Source: Candidatus Omnitrophota bacterium
Lineage (GTDB): Bacteria > Omnitrophota > Gorgyraeia > Gorgyraeales > Gorgyraeaceae
NCBI GenBank assembly: GCA_003485765.1
Contig: DNHS01000035.1
Coordinates: 129,314 to 193,313 of the forward strand
Length of the DNA: 64,000 nucleotides
Reading direction: 5' to 3'
How positions within the stretch are numbered: the stretch's first letter is position 1; each line of letters opens with the position of its first letter. The notes under the pieces are model-generated. The model worked only from the letters and a program-made list of their open reading frames with translations. It was not told the DNA's origin and made no database searches. The position numbers and the translations under genes are program-made. Below, one piece after another: positions 18,554 to 26,724 of the stretch.

Positions 18554-19700
18554 GAAGTTGCCCTGGGCGTTTTTTATTGCCTTATCGGTAATAATCATTC
18601 TTTATTTTACCGAGATGTTTATATTGCCGATCAACTTTTTTACATTCAGGACATGGGAAGCATTAATGGTAAAAGAATTTCTTCCGGGTAGTTTCTATCC
18701 AAATATGAAAATATCAATGATTGAAGCTGGAGGTGATTTAGGACGACATACTAAATTTGCAGTTAAGAAAAAAGTGCAATGGGAAACTGACCGCTATGGA
18801 TACAGAAAACACGATGCCGGTATAAACAGGTATCAGATCGTTATCTTGGGAGATTCAGCTATTGCTGGAACAGGGTTGACCCAGGAAGACATGCTTTCCG
18901 AAGTATTAGAACGAAGATTGAAAATTAACGTGTATCCTTTTACCCCTTCAAGGTATCCGCTGGTAGATAGCTTTTTAAACACAAAGCGTTTCACAGATAA
19001 CCCTCCGGATATAGTTATCCTTGAGAGAATCGAGAAAAAAATTCCAGAACTATCTAATATTATTCCAAATTATAACAACCAACAGAAATATTCTTGGTTA
19101 GAACAGCACTGGATATATTTTTTAGATAGATATCCATACTTTGCAATATTACTAGATCGAATCTGTAAAAACAATATGGGCTATTATTTTAAAAGCAGAA
19201 TAGAAATTATTGCTCAGTACCCTGCCCAGTTACTTATTAAAGCAAGTAAAAGAGAATATAATCCGCCTGGCGCTGTACAAAGTATAGTGAATGACAAGAT
19301 GCTTTTCTTGAAAGAGACAGTTGATAAGATGGAAACTGACAGAGGGATTTCTGAAGAAGAAATAGAGAGAATAGCGGAAGTTATAGCTTCTTATGCCAGA
19401 GTATTCAAGGAAAAAGGTATTCGTTTTATATTTCTACCAATACCTAACAAAGAAAATATTTATTATGAACATTTGCCGATTAAAAATAGAACAAAACCGA
19501 AATTCTTAGAAAGGCTGATTCTGAAATTACAGAAAAAAGGCATAGAAGTAATCGATACGCAAAAGGCTTTTGATGAAGCATTTCGCCAAAGTAATACCTT
19601 GCTTTACCAAACAGATGACACGCACTGGAATTCAAACGGCGTTAGGGTAACAGCGAATTTGATTGAAAAGTTATTACAGAGAGGCTTAACAAAATTTTAG
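18510..19700 (+). CDS. SGNH-hydrolase-like periplasmic acetyltransferase, AlgX/AlgJ-like
   Basis: A 396-residue protein with one N-terminal membrane helix ('PWAFFIALSVIIILYFTEMF', about 19-38) and a large extracytoplasmic domain. 'IVILGDSAIAGTGLTQ' (about 109-124) carries the GDS nucleophile block and 'DDTHWNSNGVRVTANLI' (about 368-384) the D-x-H catalytic pair with the usual following NxxG. This arrangement matches the SGNH-like partners of MBOAT proteins (AlgX/AlgJ, DltD by role), which put the acetyl group on the polysaccharide. The start at ATG 18510 overlaps the MBOAT gene; a GTG at 18519 is a possible alternative. Confidence 0.8.
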   Translation: MEQVVEKNSFISNSKKLPWAFFIALSVIIILYFTEMFILPINFFTFRTWEALMVKEFLPGSFYPNMKISMIEAGGDLGRHTKFAVKKKVQWETDRYGYRKHDAGINRYQIVILGDSAIAGTGLTQEDMLSEVLERRLKINVYPFTPSRYPLVDSFLNTKRFTDNPPDIVILERIEKKIPELSNIIPNYNNQQKYSWLEQHWIYFLDRYPYFAILLDRICKNNMGYYFKSRIEIIAQYPAQLLIKASKREYNPPGAVQSIVNDKMLFLKETVDKMETDRGISEEEIERIAEVIASYARVFKEKGIRFIFLPIPNKENIYYEHLPIKNRTKPKFLERLILKLQKKGIEVIDTQKAFDEAFRQSNTLLYQTDDTHWNSNGVRVTANLIEKLLQRGLTKF

Positions 19701-19713
19701 AATAGAGAATGCT

Positions 19714-20682
19714 ATGGATTACGAAAAAGGCGGAAGGCAGAAAGAATACTATAGCGAGTTGGAAGTAATGCTAAGAAATTGCCCTTTGTGCGGGAGCAAG
19801 AATTATATCAATATATGTACAGAAAGGGGCAATGTAGGTATAGTGAAATGTAAAGAGTGCAGTTTAATATATGTAAATCCAATGGTTAAAGAGCCTGAAA
19901 AGAATTACTGGGGAGATGAGAAGAAATATTTTGAAGAAGCGAGATTGATATTTGAAGGCAAGGCAAAAAGTCACAGGGATGTGAATTATTTGGAGGATTT
20001 AAAAGTTATAGAAAGCATAAAACCAAAAGGAAATTTCTTGGATATAGGAACCAATATGGGATTTTTCCTTAGGCATACACGTGGGAAAAAGTGGAATGTT
20101 TGTGGTGTAGATCCTTCGCCTTCACTTTCTGAAATGGCCAGGAAGTATTTTGAGCTGAATGTAAAAACTTGCTATCTAAATGAAGCAGGATTTGAAGATG
20201 AATATTTTGACGTGGTTACAATGACAGATGTTTTTGAGCATATACCGGAACTAAAGAAGTTATTGGCAGATATTAAAAAAGTGATTAAAAAAGATGGGAT
20301 ATTGTTTATCAAGGTTCCAAATGGGAAATATAATATGCTGAAATTATGGCTGGCGAAGGCGGCTGGAAAAGTAAAAGATTATGATATATTTGATTCTTAT
20401 GAGCATGTAACGCATTTTACCCATAAGACATTAAAAAGAATACTGGCAGAATGCGGATTTAAAGTAACTAAATCGTACATTGGTAAACCCATACAACTCC
20501 CAGTTTGGCATAAATATGTAGGCCACTATTATCAGTATCCAAGCCCATGGTTTCTGGATTTGAAAAATTATGCGATGAGGAGTTTATTTTACTGGATTTC
20601 TAAGGTTGAGAGAGTTTTAAGGTTTGGGAATATAGGGTATTTTGCGCCGAATATTATTGTGATTGCTCAAAGAAATGTTTAA
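19714..20682 (+). CDS. Class I SAM-dependent methyltransferase with N-terminal zinc-ribbon-like cysteines
   Basis: The 322-residue protein begins with a Cys pair set, 'CPLCGSKN' and 'VKCKECSLIYVNP' (about 25-55), a likely zinc-binding knuckle seen in methyltransferases of deoxysugar pathways. Motif I is 'NFLDIGTNMGFFLRHTRG' (about 107-124), and 'FDVVTMTDVFEHIPE' is motif III. 'YEHVTHFTHKTLKRILAECG' is the usual segment of this SAM methyltransferase group. It acts most likely on a sugar. It lies between the acetylation pair and a GT2 gene. Confidence 0.87.
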   Translation: MDYEKGGRQKEYYSELEVMLRNCPLCGSKNYINICTERGNVGIVKCKECSLIYVNPMVKEPEKNYWGDEKKYFEEARLIFEGKAKSHRDVNYLEDLKVIESIKPKGNFLDIGTNMGFFLRHTRGKKWNVCGVDPSPSLSEMARKYFELNVKTCYLNEAGFEDEYFDVVTMTDVFEHIPELKKLLADIKKVIKKDGILFIKVPNGKYNMLKLWLAKAAGKVKDYDIFDSYEHVTHFTHKTLKRILAECGFKVTKSYIGKPIQLPVWHKYVGHYYQYPSPWFLDLKNYAMRSLFYWISKVERVLRFGNIGYFAPNIIVIAQRNV

Positions 20683-20729
20683 ACGGACTTTGCTTTATAT
20701 TTCATAGCCTATAAGTTGAAAGCTAGAAT

Positions 20730-21446
20730 ATGGAAAAAAGTTTATCTATTATCTTGCCGGCGTATAATGAGGCAGAAAATATAAAAAAAGCAATATATGA
20801 CTGCTTTAATTTTTTAGATGTTTTAAGTTATAGGCATGAGATTATAGTTATTGATGACGGAAGTACGGATAACACAGGAAAGATTTTAGTTGATATAGCT
20901 GAAAAGCACAGTAATTTACGTGTCATTACGCATGCTAAAAATGAAGGATATGGAATAGCCTTAAGAGATGGTTTTAAAGCTGCGCAATCCGAATTGGTAT
21001 TTTTTACAGATTCAGACAGGCAATTTGCTATAGAAAGTTTATCAGAAATGCTGCCCCTAATAGAGATGGCTGATATAGTAATAGGATATCGGCTTGACCG
21101 AAAAGACCATTTTATTCGTAAATTTTTATCTTGCGGATACAATACGCTGGTAAGTTTACTTTTTGATTTAAATGTAAAAGATGTAGATTGCGCGTTTAAG
21201 CTTTTTAGAAGAGAGGTTTTTGATAAGATTACAATAGAATCGAAGCATTTTTTTATTAATACCGAGATATTGGCGAAAGCCAGGCTTTATAGTTTTAATA
21301 TTGCTGAAATAGGAATTACTCACTATCCTAGAATTAACGGGATGTCCAAAGTATCGTTAAAGTATGTTCCATTGACTTTAAGAGAGTTGTTTAGAATCAA
21401 AAAAAGCATAGATAGAATTAAAAATGAGGAGTTTGTTCTAAAGTGA
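20730..21446 (+). CDS. GT2 family glycosyltransferase, DPM1-like
   Basis: A 238-residue GT-A protein. 'SIILPAYNEAENIKKAI' (about 6-22), 'IVIDDGSTDNTGKILVDIAE' (about 38-57), 'AKNEGYGIALRDGFKAA' and 'FFTDSDRQFAIESLSEMLPL' (DSD as the metal-binding triad) are all standard for polyprenyl-phosphate mannose/glucose synthases. No C-terminal membrane helices are present, unlike the GT2 fragment at the window start. The product would be a polyprenyl-phosphate sugar, which would be a donor for PMT-like membrane enzymes such as 22162. The end overlaps the next gene as GTGA. Confidence 0.9.
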   Translation: MEKSLSIILPAYNEAENIKKAIYDCFNFLDVLSYRHEIIVIDDGSTDNTGKILVDIAEKHSNLRVITHAKNEGYGIALRDGFKAAQSELVFFTDSDRQFAIESLSEMLPLIEMADIVIGYRLDRKDHFIRKFLSCGYNTLVSLLFDLNVKDVDCAFKLFRREVFDKITIESKHFFINTEILAKARLYSFNIAEIGITHYPRINGMSKVSLKYVPLTLRELFRIKKSIDRIKNEEFVLK

Positions 21447-22183
21447 AAATAGAAGAACAATTTAAATATTCGCAATTAGGAGATTCTTATTGGTGGCTTG
21501 CCGGTAAATATCTATTAATTACAAAGCTTCTTAAGAAAGTTTTGGATAAGCAGTACAAAAAGGGTAGAAAAAGTTTAAAAATATTAGATATTGGTTGTGG
21601 CCCAGGAAATCTATCTAACAATTTATCAAACATTGGGGAAGTGTTTGGTATTGATGTTTCGCTGCCCACTTTAAAGCTGTGCCAAAAAAAGTACTCAAAT
21701 TTAATTAATGGGAAAGCTGACGAGTTGCCTATTCGCGAAGGTTCTTTTGATATTGTTATTCTTTTAGATGTGCTGGAACATATAGCTGATGATGCTAAAG
21801 TTATGAAAGAAACTTTTCGCATCTTGAAGCCAGGAGGAATTGTTTTAATAACAGCGCCTGCATGTAAAATATTATGGGGCAGCCACGATGAAATATATCA
21901 GCACTATAGAAGATACAGCTTGGATGAGATAAAAAAGGTGGTTAGAAGAGCTGGTTTTACAATAAAAAAACTAATAGCTTTTGAAGCTATTTTTTTTATA
22001 CCTCTTTTATTATTTAGGAAAATTAAAAATGTTTTAAATTATTCCAAGAGAGATGATTTTATAAAAATTCCGAATTGGTTAAATTCTATTCTAACAGTTA
22101 TTGTTTTGCTAGAAGGGCGAATTTCTTATAATATTAATAATCCTTTAGGGGTTTCAATAATATGCATAGCAAAAAAAGAATAA
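21443..22183 (+). CDS. Class I SAM-dependent methyltransferase
   Basis: A 246-residue protein starting with GTG in a GTGA overlap. The N-terminus 'EEQFKYSQLGDSYWWLAGKY' (E..yW.f.gr), motif I 'ILDIGCGPGNLSNNLSNIG' (about 48-66), 'FDIVILLDVLEHIADD' and 'PAYPF/LWGSHDEIYQHYRRYS'-type segment 'LWGSHDEIYQHYRRYS' are characteristic of a Methyltransf_11/23 subgroup found beside polyprenyl-phosphate GT2 genes. A hydrophobic stretch 'AIFFIPLLLFRKI' near 187 may touch the membrane. The substrate is unknown, but pairing with the GT2 gene suggests a polyprenyl-linked sugar. Confidence 0.85.
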   Translation: MKIEEQFKYSQLGDSYWWLAGKYLLITKLLKKVLDKQYKKGRKSLKILDIGCGPGNLSNNLSNIGEVFGIDVSLPTLKLCQKKYSNLINGKADELPIREGSFDIVILLDVLEHIADDAKVMKETFRILKPGGIVLITAPACKILWGSHDEIYQHYRRYSLDEIKKVVRRAGFTIKKLIAFEAIFFIPLLLFRKIKNVLNYSKRDDFIKIPNWLNSILTVIVLLEGRISYNINNPLGVSIICIAKKE

Positions 22184-23394
22184 TAGTAGCTGTTTTTATA
22201 TCCGCATTTATATTGAGAATAAGCTGGATGCTTATTACAAGTTCTCATGTCCACCCACGGATATGGGAATATGAAAATATAGCGATAAATCTTTTAAATG
22301 GCCATGGATTTACATACTTTCATTTAAATACAGTTTATCGTTCCTTTGTGCAGCCCTTGTATCCATTTTTTTGCACTGTTATATATTTGTTCACAAATCA
22401 TAGTTATTTAATTTTGCAATTGATCCAAATTATCATTTCTTCATTCATATGTGTTATTATCTTTGAAATAGCAGGCATTATTTTTGATAGGCGCATAGCT
22501 GTATTTTCAGCAATATTGGCAGTTTTCCATCCTGGTATGATTGTTTATGCTGTAAAGTTACACCCTTTGGTAATAGATACTTTTCTTATATCATTAGTTG
22601 CCTTGACATTTTTACATCTCAGGTCAAATTTTTCTGTACGGAATCAAATCATTGCCGGCATTATAAGCGGATTGTGCATTCTTACTCGTTCTACTATAGG
22701 ATTGTTTTTGCTTTTAGCTGTAATTTGGCTTCTTTATAGGAATGGCTATCCTAAGAAGAAGATTATTTTAGGAGGTTTTATTATTTTATTCGCAAGTTTT
22801 CTTATTATTTTACCATGGATGATAAGAAATTATATGGTTCATAGACAGGTTGTTTTTATGCAAACTACTACTGGAGAAGTTTTTTGGAGGGGCAATAATA
22901 CTAATGCATCAGGCTCTGCTTACAAGATTGACGGCAGGACAGTTTTAGGATCTTCTTCTCCTGAATTTTTAAAAAAACTTTATAGCTTAGATGAAATGGG
23001 GCAAAATAAATTATTCAGAGAAGAAGCATTTGGTTTCATGAAAGGACATCCTTTTGAAGTGATGTCTTTATTTATAAAAAAGAACTACTATTTTTGGTGG
23101 TTTTCTCCGCAATCTGGCATGGAATATCCAAAGCTTTATCTATTAATTTATAAGGCTTTGTATTCTGTTGTTATTTTATTTGGAATTTTAGGTATTATTT
23201 TTGCTTTGAGTTCCAGGATAAGCAATATTAGAGAAAACACTTTATTAATACTGCTTCTTTTTTTATCTATTTCTTTTGCTCAAAGTCTTTTTTATGTAGA
23301 AGGAAGGCACAGATGGGCAATTGAACCAATGCTCCTAATTTTTACTGCAAATGGAATAGTTAATATAAAAAATATGGTAAAAGGTAAAATTTGA
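22162..23394 (+). CDS. Polytopic membrane glycosyltransferase, ArnT/PMT_2-like
   Basis: A 410-residue protein with roughly ten hydrophobic helices. The first extracytoplasmic loop has 'YENIAINLLNGHGFTYF' followed by 'QPLYPFFCTVIYLF', the pattern of the PMT_2/ArnT group; the acidic residue of the loop is a Glu here. 'ILTRSTIGLFLLLAVIWLL' and 'LPWMIRNYMVHRQVV' correspond to later conserved helices. It likely takes sugar from a polyprenyl-phosphate donor made by the GT2 at 20730. The start overlaps the previous gene by 22 bases, with 'AGGGG' upstream. This is the last gene before the accessory island. Confidence 0.78.
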   Translation: MHSKKRIIVAVFISAFILRISWMLITSSHVHPRIWEYENIAINLLNGHGFTYFHLNTVYRSFVQPLYPFFCTVIYLFTNHSYLILQLIQIIISSFICVIIFEIAGIIFDRRIAVFSAILAVFHPGMIVYAVKLHPLVIDTFLISLVALTFLHLRSNFSVRNQIIAGIISGLCILTRSTIGLFLLLAVIWLLYRNGYPKKKIILGGFIILFASFLIILPWMIRNYMVHRQVVFMQTTTGEVFWRGNNTNASGSAYKIDGRTVLGSSSPEFLKKLYSLDEMGQNKLFREEAFGFMKGHPFEVMSLFIKKNYYFWWFSPQSGMEYPKLYLLIYKALYSVVILFGILGIIFALSSRISNIRENTLLILLLFLSISFAQSLFYVEGRHRWAIEPMLLIFTANGIVNIKNMVKGKI

Positions 23395-23396
23395 AT

Positions 23397-23480
23397 ATGT
23401 ACGGGATATGTGGGAAGATTAGTTCAAATGTAGCGGTTAACGAGAAACTCATCAGTAAGATGTGCTGGACGCATACATAA
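23397..23480 (+). pseudogene. Decayed 5' end of an asnB (asparagine synthase) gene
   Basis: A 27-codon stub reads MYGICGKISSN... and stops at 23480. It matches the first 27 or so codons of the intact asnB at 27755 (MCGICGKISIN...), including 'GICGKIS' and the later 'LI.KMC'. The catalytic Cys2 (TGC) is TAC (Tyr) here, so the glutaminase function would be lost even if it were longer. Downstream bases to about 23510 ('gtaaaaaaggaggc') still resemble asnB around 27865 in broken frame. It is best read as the remnant of a duplicated or displaced asnB at the left edge of the island. Confidence 0.75.
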
Positions 23481-23616
23481 GTATATCGCATAGCGTAAAA
23501 AAGGAGGCCTTTCATGTCAAAGGGCGGATGGATAGTAAAGTTTAATAATGTTGAGGTGGAAAGGTGTTATGCGGTTTCGTAGAGGAGGATTAATATAGGC
23601 GCTCCGGCAGTATATT
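23481..23616. other. Degenerate intergenic stretch after the asnB stub
   Basis: It contains further decayed asnB-like sequence near its start and a 22-codon open frame at 23515-23583 (MSKGGWIVKFNN...) preceded by a good 'AGGAGG'. I cannot relate that frame to any family, and it may be accidental. No clear promoter is seen for the PLD-like gene that follows. Confidence 0.4.
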
Positions 23617-24771
23617 ATGAATAAAAACATCAGACTTTCGATAATTTTTATAGTTTTTGCCATAGTTTCCCTGAATGTCTTTCCCGCGTATCCCTCGGAT
23701 GATAGTTCCCCGGAGAAAATCACTGATATATCAGACCGTAAATATGAACAAGTCCTGATCGATTTGCTGGATAACGCTAAAGAATCGATAGTTATTTCCA
23801 TGTATGGTATAAGCCTTGGCTTCGGAGAAAAAAGTCCGGTAATGCTCCTATTAAATGACTTGTTAGAGGCTAGGAAACGGGGAGTCAGTGTTACAATGTA
23901 TCTTAATACCCGCTTTAGGGACACCGATAAATCTGAAGGGTCTTTTATTGAAAGCCCTGTGTTTAAGGAGCTGAAAGACGCAGGGTGTGATATTTACCTT
24001 ATACCGTCCAGCCGTACGCTTCATGATAAACTCATAATAGTTGATAGTAGATATGTGGTAATAGGCAGTACAAACTGGTCTAATTCTGCTTTGCGGAGGA
24101 ATTTCGAATCCAATACCCTTATTGATTCGCCTCGCCACGCCGGTGAAAAACTCAAGCGGCTTGAAGATGTGTTGAAGTTTGTAAAGTCAAATACGGAAAT
24201 ATCCGGCATTCCTGATTATTTGGAAGATCTGCCTGAGGAGATAGCTATCTCTGAAGAGCTCCTGGTAAATAAGAAATACTTTTCCCGCATGGTTACAGGC
24301 CAGGATGAACGCGTTTTTGATCTATATCTCTTACTTTTAGGCTATAGCCAATTAACGAGTGAGAGTGAATTTTTCATAAACATGGAAGATATGGCATTGA
24401 GTTTGGGACTGCCTAGCGCATGGAGTTATACTGCTTTAAGGAGGCAGGTGATAAGAAGCCTGAAGAGGCTCCGGAACCCGTATGATCTTATAAGCGTAGA
24501 CTTTCTGCATGGTAAAGACGTCTTCGTAAAGCTTACAGATATCCCGGGTGATTCTTTTGTTATACCATCAGAGTCTATTATGAAGAGGCAAGGCGCTGAT
24601 TTAACCTTGCGCCTGAAATTTCTTCTTATGATAGAGGCTCTCTTCAAAAGCAGAGGGGAAGATATTTCTTCTATAGCAAAGTCTGATCTAGCTAAGCGTT
24701 TTAATGTAAATGAATCCACCATCCAGGAAGCCTTTAATGACTTAAAAAAAATTGAAAGAAACCGCCCTTGA
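23617..24771 (+). CDS. Phospholipase D-family protein with C-terminal winged-helix-like region
   Basis: The 384-residue protein opens with a likely signal peptide or anchor (MNKNIRLSIIFIVFAIVSL..., hydrophobic to about 20, then AYPSDD). A PLD_2 domain follows: 'ESIVISMYGISLGFG' and one HKD motif, 'LHDKLIIVDSRYVVIGSTNW' (about 134-153). Such single-motif proteins dimerise, and many are nucleases (Nuc type) rather than lipases. The last 150 residues look like winged-helix DNA-binding folds ('MEDMALSLGLPSAWSYTALR', 'KSDLAKRFNVNESTIQEAF'). A DNA-binding tail behind an export-like N-terminus is odd. The 3' end overlaps one of the recurring island repeats (see 24756-24875). Confidence 0.8.
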   Translation: MNKNIRLSIIFIVFAIVSLNVFPAYPSDDSSPEKITDISDRKYEQVLIDLLDNAKESIVISMYGISLGFGEKSPVMLLLNDLLEARKRGVSVTMYLNTRFRDTDKSEGSFIESPVFKELKDAGCDIYLIPSSRTLHDKLIIVDSRYVVIGSTNWSNSALRRNFESNTLIDSPRHAGEKLKRLEDVLKFVKSNTEISGIPDYLEDLPEEIAISEELLVNKKYFSRMVTGQDERVFDLYLLLLGYSQLTSESEFFINMEDMALSLGLPSAWSYTALRRQVIRSLKRLRNPYDLISVDFLHGKDVFVKLTDIPGDSFVIPSESIMKRQGADLTLRLKFLLMIEALFKSRGEDISSIAKSDLAKRFNVNESTIQEAFNDLKKIERNRP

Positions 24772-24790
24772 GATGTGTCTATATATAAAG
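24756..24790 (+). repeat. Diverged copy of the 'TGAAAGAAA...GAGATGTGTCT' island repeat
   Basis: The stretch reads ttgaaagaaaccgcccttg then agatgtgtctatatata. It resembles the exact 37-base pair of repeats at 30361-30397 and 32535-32571, and includes the stop codon of the PLD-like gene. Its core AGATGTGTCT recurs at about 35269. Confidence 0.5.
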
Positions 24791-24808
24791 CCTATTGCCT
24801 TTTTGCGA

Positions 24809-24875
24809 CATGTCTAATAGACACATTCCGCCAGTGCCTATTGACTTTTAAGTTAGAAGCGGGTAGATTTATATA
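24809..24875 (+). repeat. 67-bp intergenic repeat, copy 1, containing a promoter-like sequence
   Basis: It matches 29667-29733 at 64 of 67 bases and, over its first 37 bases, 31053-31089 at 29 of 37. It begins with a small inverted repeat (TGTCTAaTAGACA at 24811-24823) and ends with TTGACT (24841-24846), 17 bases, TAGATT (24864-24869), a plausible sigma70-like promoter. Each copy lies just before a module of the island. Confidence 0.75.
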
Positions 24876-24912
24876 GAGTTGGCTAAAGGGTGGGGGCAAA
24901 TAGCCGCCGCCC

Positions 24913-24976
24913 TTGCAATATTACCATTCTTATGTTATACTCATTATAGTGAGTAATAGTTCAATAAAATGAGTAT
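24913..24976 (+). promoter_or_regulatory. Promoter and operator of the MNT-HEPN pair
   Basis: TTGCAA (24913-24918), a 17-base spacer and TATACT (24936-24941) make a good sigma70-type promoter. An inverted repeat, TACTCA-6-TGAGTA (24938-24955), overlaps the -10 element, and a third half-site TGAGTA follows at 24971-24976. This suggests autoregulation, perhaps by the N-terminal winged-helix part of the nucleotidyltransferase. Confidence 0.65.
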
Positions 24977-24993
24977 TGGGGAGGGAAGGAGTT

Positions 24994-25560
24994 ATGCTTT
25001 CTAGTTATGTTATCTCTACTAATTCACAAAGCGCATTAAGCTTTCTTCTCGCGCATCCTGACAAATCACATTACGAAAGAGAAATTGCCAGAGGCGCTAA
25101 GATTAGTTATGGCTCAGCTAATAATATATTAAATCGGTTATACAAAGAAAACCTGGTCAAGAGAAAAATTGAAGGCAGGATGTGTTACTATTCTATTGAT
25201 ATGGCTAATCCATATATCAAAGAATTTAAGATTCTAAATAATCTCCTTCTTATTGAATCTCTAATAGAACTTCTCAAGCCATATGCCCGCAAGATAATTC
25301 TTTACGGAAGCTGGGCTCAAGGAACCGATATCGAAAATAGCGATATAGACTTGTTTATTATTACCTCAGATGAAGATAAAGTCAGATCTATTGTTGACAA
25401 ATATTCTTATACTAACAAAGCAGCCAATAGAAAAATACAGGCTATTATCAATACCCCTGCTGATCTCCTGAACACAGATGAGAAAGAGGCTGTTTTTATG
25501 GAAGAAGTAAAACAAGGAAAAATCTTATGGGAGAGAGAAATTAATGAACATAACCTTTAA
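24994..25560 (+). CDS. MNT-type nucleotidyltransferase with N-terminal winged helix (antitoxin candidate)
   Basis: I choose the ATG at 24994, preceded by a purine-rich 'GGGGAGGGAAGGAG' site; the protein is 188 residues. Residues 1-75 form a winged helix-turn-helix ('HYEREIARGAKISYGSANN', 'LVKRKIEGRMCYYSI'). Residues 90-185 form a minimal nucleotidyltransferase domain with 'LYGSWAQGTDIENSDIDLFI' (GSxxxG and DxD). In MNT-HEPN toxin-antitoxin systems this partner AMPylates and neutralises the HEPN ribonuclease. The HEPN gene follows with a 17-base overlap. The fused HTH probably gives autoregulation at the inverted repeat upstream. Confidence 0.87.
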   Translation: MLSSYVISTNSQSALSFLLAHPDKSHYEREIARGAKISYGSANNILNRLYKENLVKRKIEGRMCYYSIDMANPYIKEFKILNNLLLIESLIELLKPYARKIILYGSWAQGTDIENSDIDLFIITSDEDKVRSIVDKYSYTNKAANRKIQAIINTPADLLNTDEKEAVFMEEVKQGKILWEREINEHNL

Positions 25561-25975
25561 AGATTGCATAGCAAGTAAGAAAATATTCCGCTTTCCTCCG
25601 GCAAAGCACCTTGTAGATCTCGAAATCAAAGATTCTGAGGATGATCTGCAATCAGCCGAGGAAGAATTTTCTAAAGCAGGATATAAATGGGCTACGATTA
25701 AAGGCTACTATTCAATGTTCCATGCAGCGCGAGCTCTCCTGTACTCTCGGGGATACAGAGAAAGAGGCCATTATTGTCTTTACCTGGCAATAAAAGAATT
25801 CTTCGTTAAAGAAGAGAAGCTAAATCTTCAATTGGCAGAAGATTTTAACAATTCTATGATTCTGCGGGAAGAAGCGGATTACAAAAGAAAATTTTCTCAG
25901 AAAGGCGCTTCTGGAATAATTGAAAGCGCAAAAAAATTCCTTAAGGCGGCAAAAGAACTACTAAATCCCCTTTGA
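25544..25975 (+). CDS. HEPN-domain protein (toxin candidate of an MNT-HEPN pair)
   Basis: A 143-residue helical protein with the HEPN signature 'YYSMFHAARALLYSRGYRER' followed directly by GHY. An R-x6-H spacing (Arg of 'SRGYRERGH') falls within the Rx4-6H ribonuclease motif of HEPN toxins. 'EEADYKRKFS' is also usual for the group. In characterised pairs the HEPN protein is an RNase inactivated by its MNT partner. The 17-base overlap with the MNT gene supports a two-gene module. The stop codon shares bases with the TTG start proposed for the next gene. Confidence 0.87.
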   Translation: MNITFKDCIASKKIFRFPPAKHLVDLEIKDSEDDLQSAEEEFSKAGYKWATIKGYYSMFHAARALLYSRGYRERGHYCLYLAIKEFFVKEEKLNLQLAEDFNNSMILREEADYKRKFSQKGASGIIESAKKFLKAAKELLNPL

Positions 25976-26724
25976 GCGCCACAAAAGTTCAGTATTTGAA
26001 TCACAATGATGTTGAAATGATCAAATTTGGCATTAGACAGTCATTTGATAATATAGAACAGATAGAAGAGAGATATTCAAAATTGGATGCGCCTGTAGAG
26101 TTGGCTCTGCCTTACTACTGGGATATATATGAGCCTGTTAGAGGTCGTTTAACGGAAGTAGTTGAAAAGATAAGATCGTACGGGACAAAAGTTTTAAGTG
26201 TGCATGCGGTTCAGGCTCCTATTACGGATGAACGATTTAAGATATGGGGAAATGAAATAGCTGATTTCGCTAGGACGCTCGGGGCGACGAATATTACTTT
26301 GCACCCTAACAATGTTAATAAGGATAAAGCTGTCCAAGACGAAGCGCTCAAGAATTTGGAATATTTTTCCGGGCTATATAAAAACGATGTGGTCTTTTGT
26401 ATTGAAACTTTTGAAGGTAAGCGAAGAGTTTTTACTCCCGATGAAATAGCATCATTTAACTTGCCGATGACATTGGATACATCACATATACGAGAGGACG
26501 AAAAGGTCTGGAGCTTGATTAAGGGATATAAAGAGCGCATCTTCAATGTGCATCTTTCAGCAAGAGAAGGCGCGAGACAACATCTGCCTATTGACGATTT
26601 TTGCAAAGAGGTGGTGCGCTATCTGATAGATAACAAATGGACCGGGAATGTAATATTGGAGTATCTACCAGAATTTCACGGGCATCTGATAAGCGATCTA
26701 GAATTGCTGAAAGCAATGCAGTAG
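25972..26724 (+). CDS. Sugar phosphate isomerase/epimerase-like TIM-barrel protein (ends at an in-frame TAG)
   Basis: A 250-residue AP_endonuc_2/xylose-isomerase-like TIM barrel. Strands and metal-ligand segments include 'LSVHAVQAPI', 'ITLHPNN', 'FCIETFEG', 'LPMTLDTSHI', 'FNVHLSARE' and 'NVILEYLPEFHGH', giving the usual set of Glu, Asp and His ligands. The TTG at 25972 overlaps the HEPN stop; the ATG at 26017 (MIKFGIRQS) matches where the first barrel strand starts and may be the true start. The frame continues past the TAG for 32 more codons to 26820. It looks unrelated in function to the TA genes beside it. Substrate unknown. Confidence 0.75.
   Translation: MSATKVQYLNHNDVEMIKFGIRQSFDNIEQIEERYSKLDAPVELALPYYWDIYEPVRGRLTEVVEKIRSYGTKVLSVHAVQAPITDERFKIWGNEIADFARTLGATNITLHPNNVNKDKAVQDEALKNLEYFSGLYKNDVVFCIETFEGKRRVFTPDEIASFNLPMTLDTSHIREDEKVWSLIKGYKERIFNVHLSAREGARQHLPIDDFCKEVVRYLIDNKWTGNVILEYLPEFHGHLISDLELLKAMQ

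Noticed and set aside
23515..23583. 22-codon ORF with a good AGGAGG site
   Set aside because: No family resemblance, lies within decayed asnB-like sequence, and is too short to support as a gene.
24994..25975. HEPN and nucleotidyltransferase genes as part of a CRISPR or other effector system
   Set aside because: No Cas gene, repeat array or effector partner is nearby; the overlap and order fit a plain MNT-HEPN pair.
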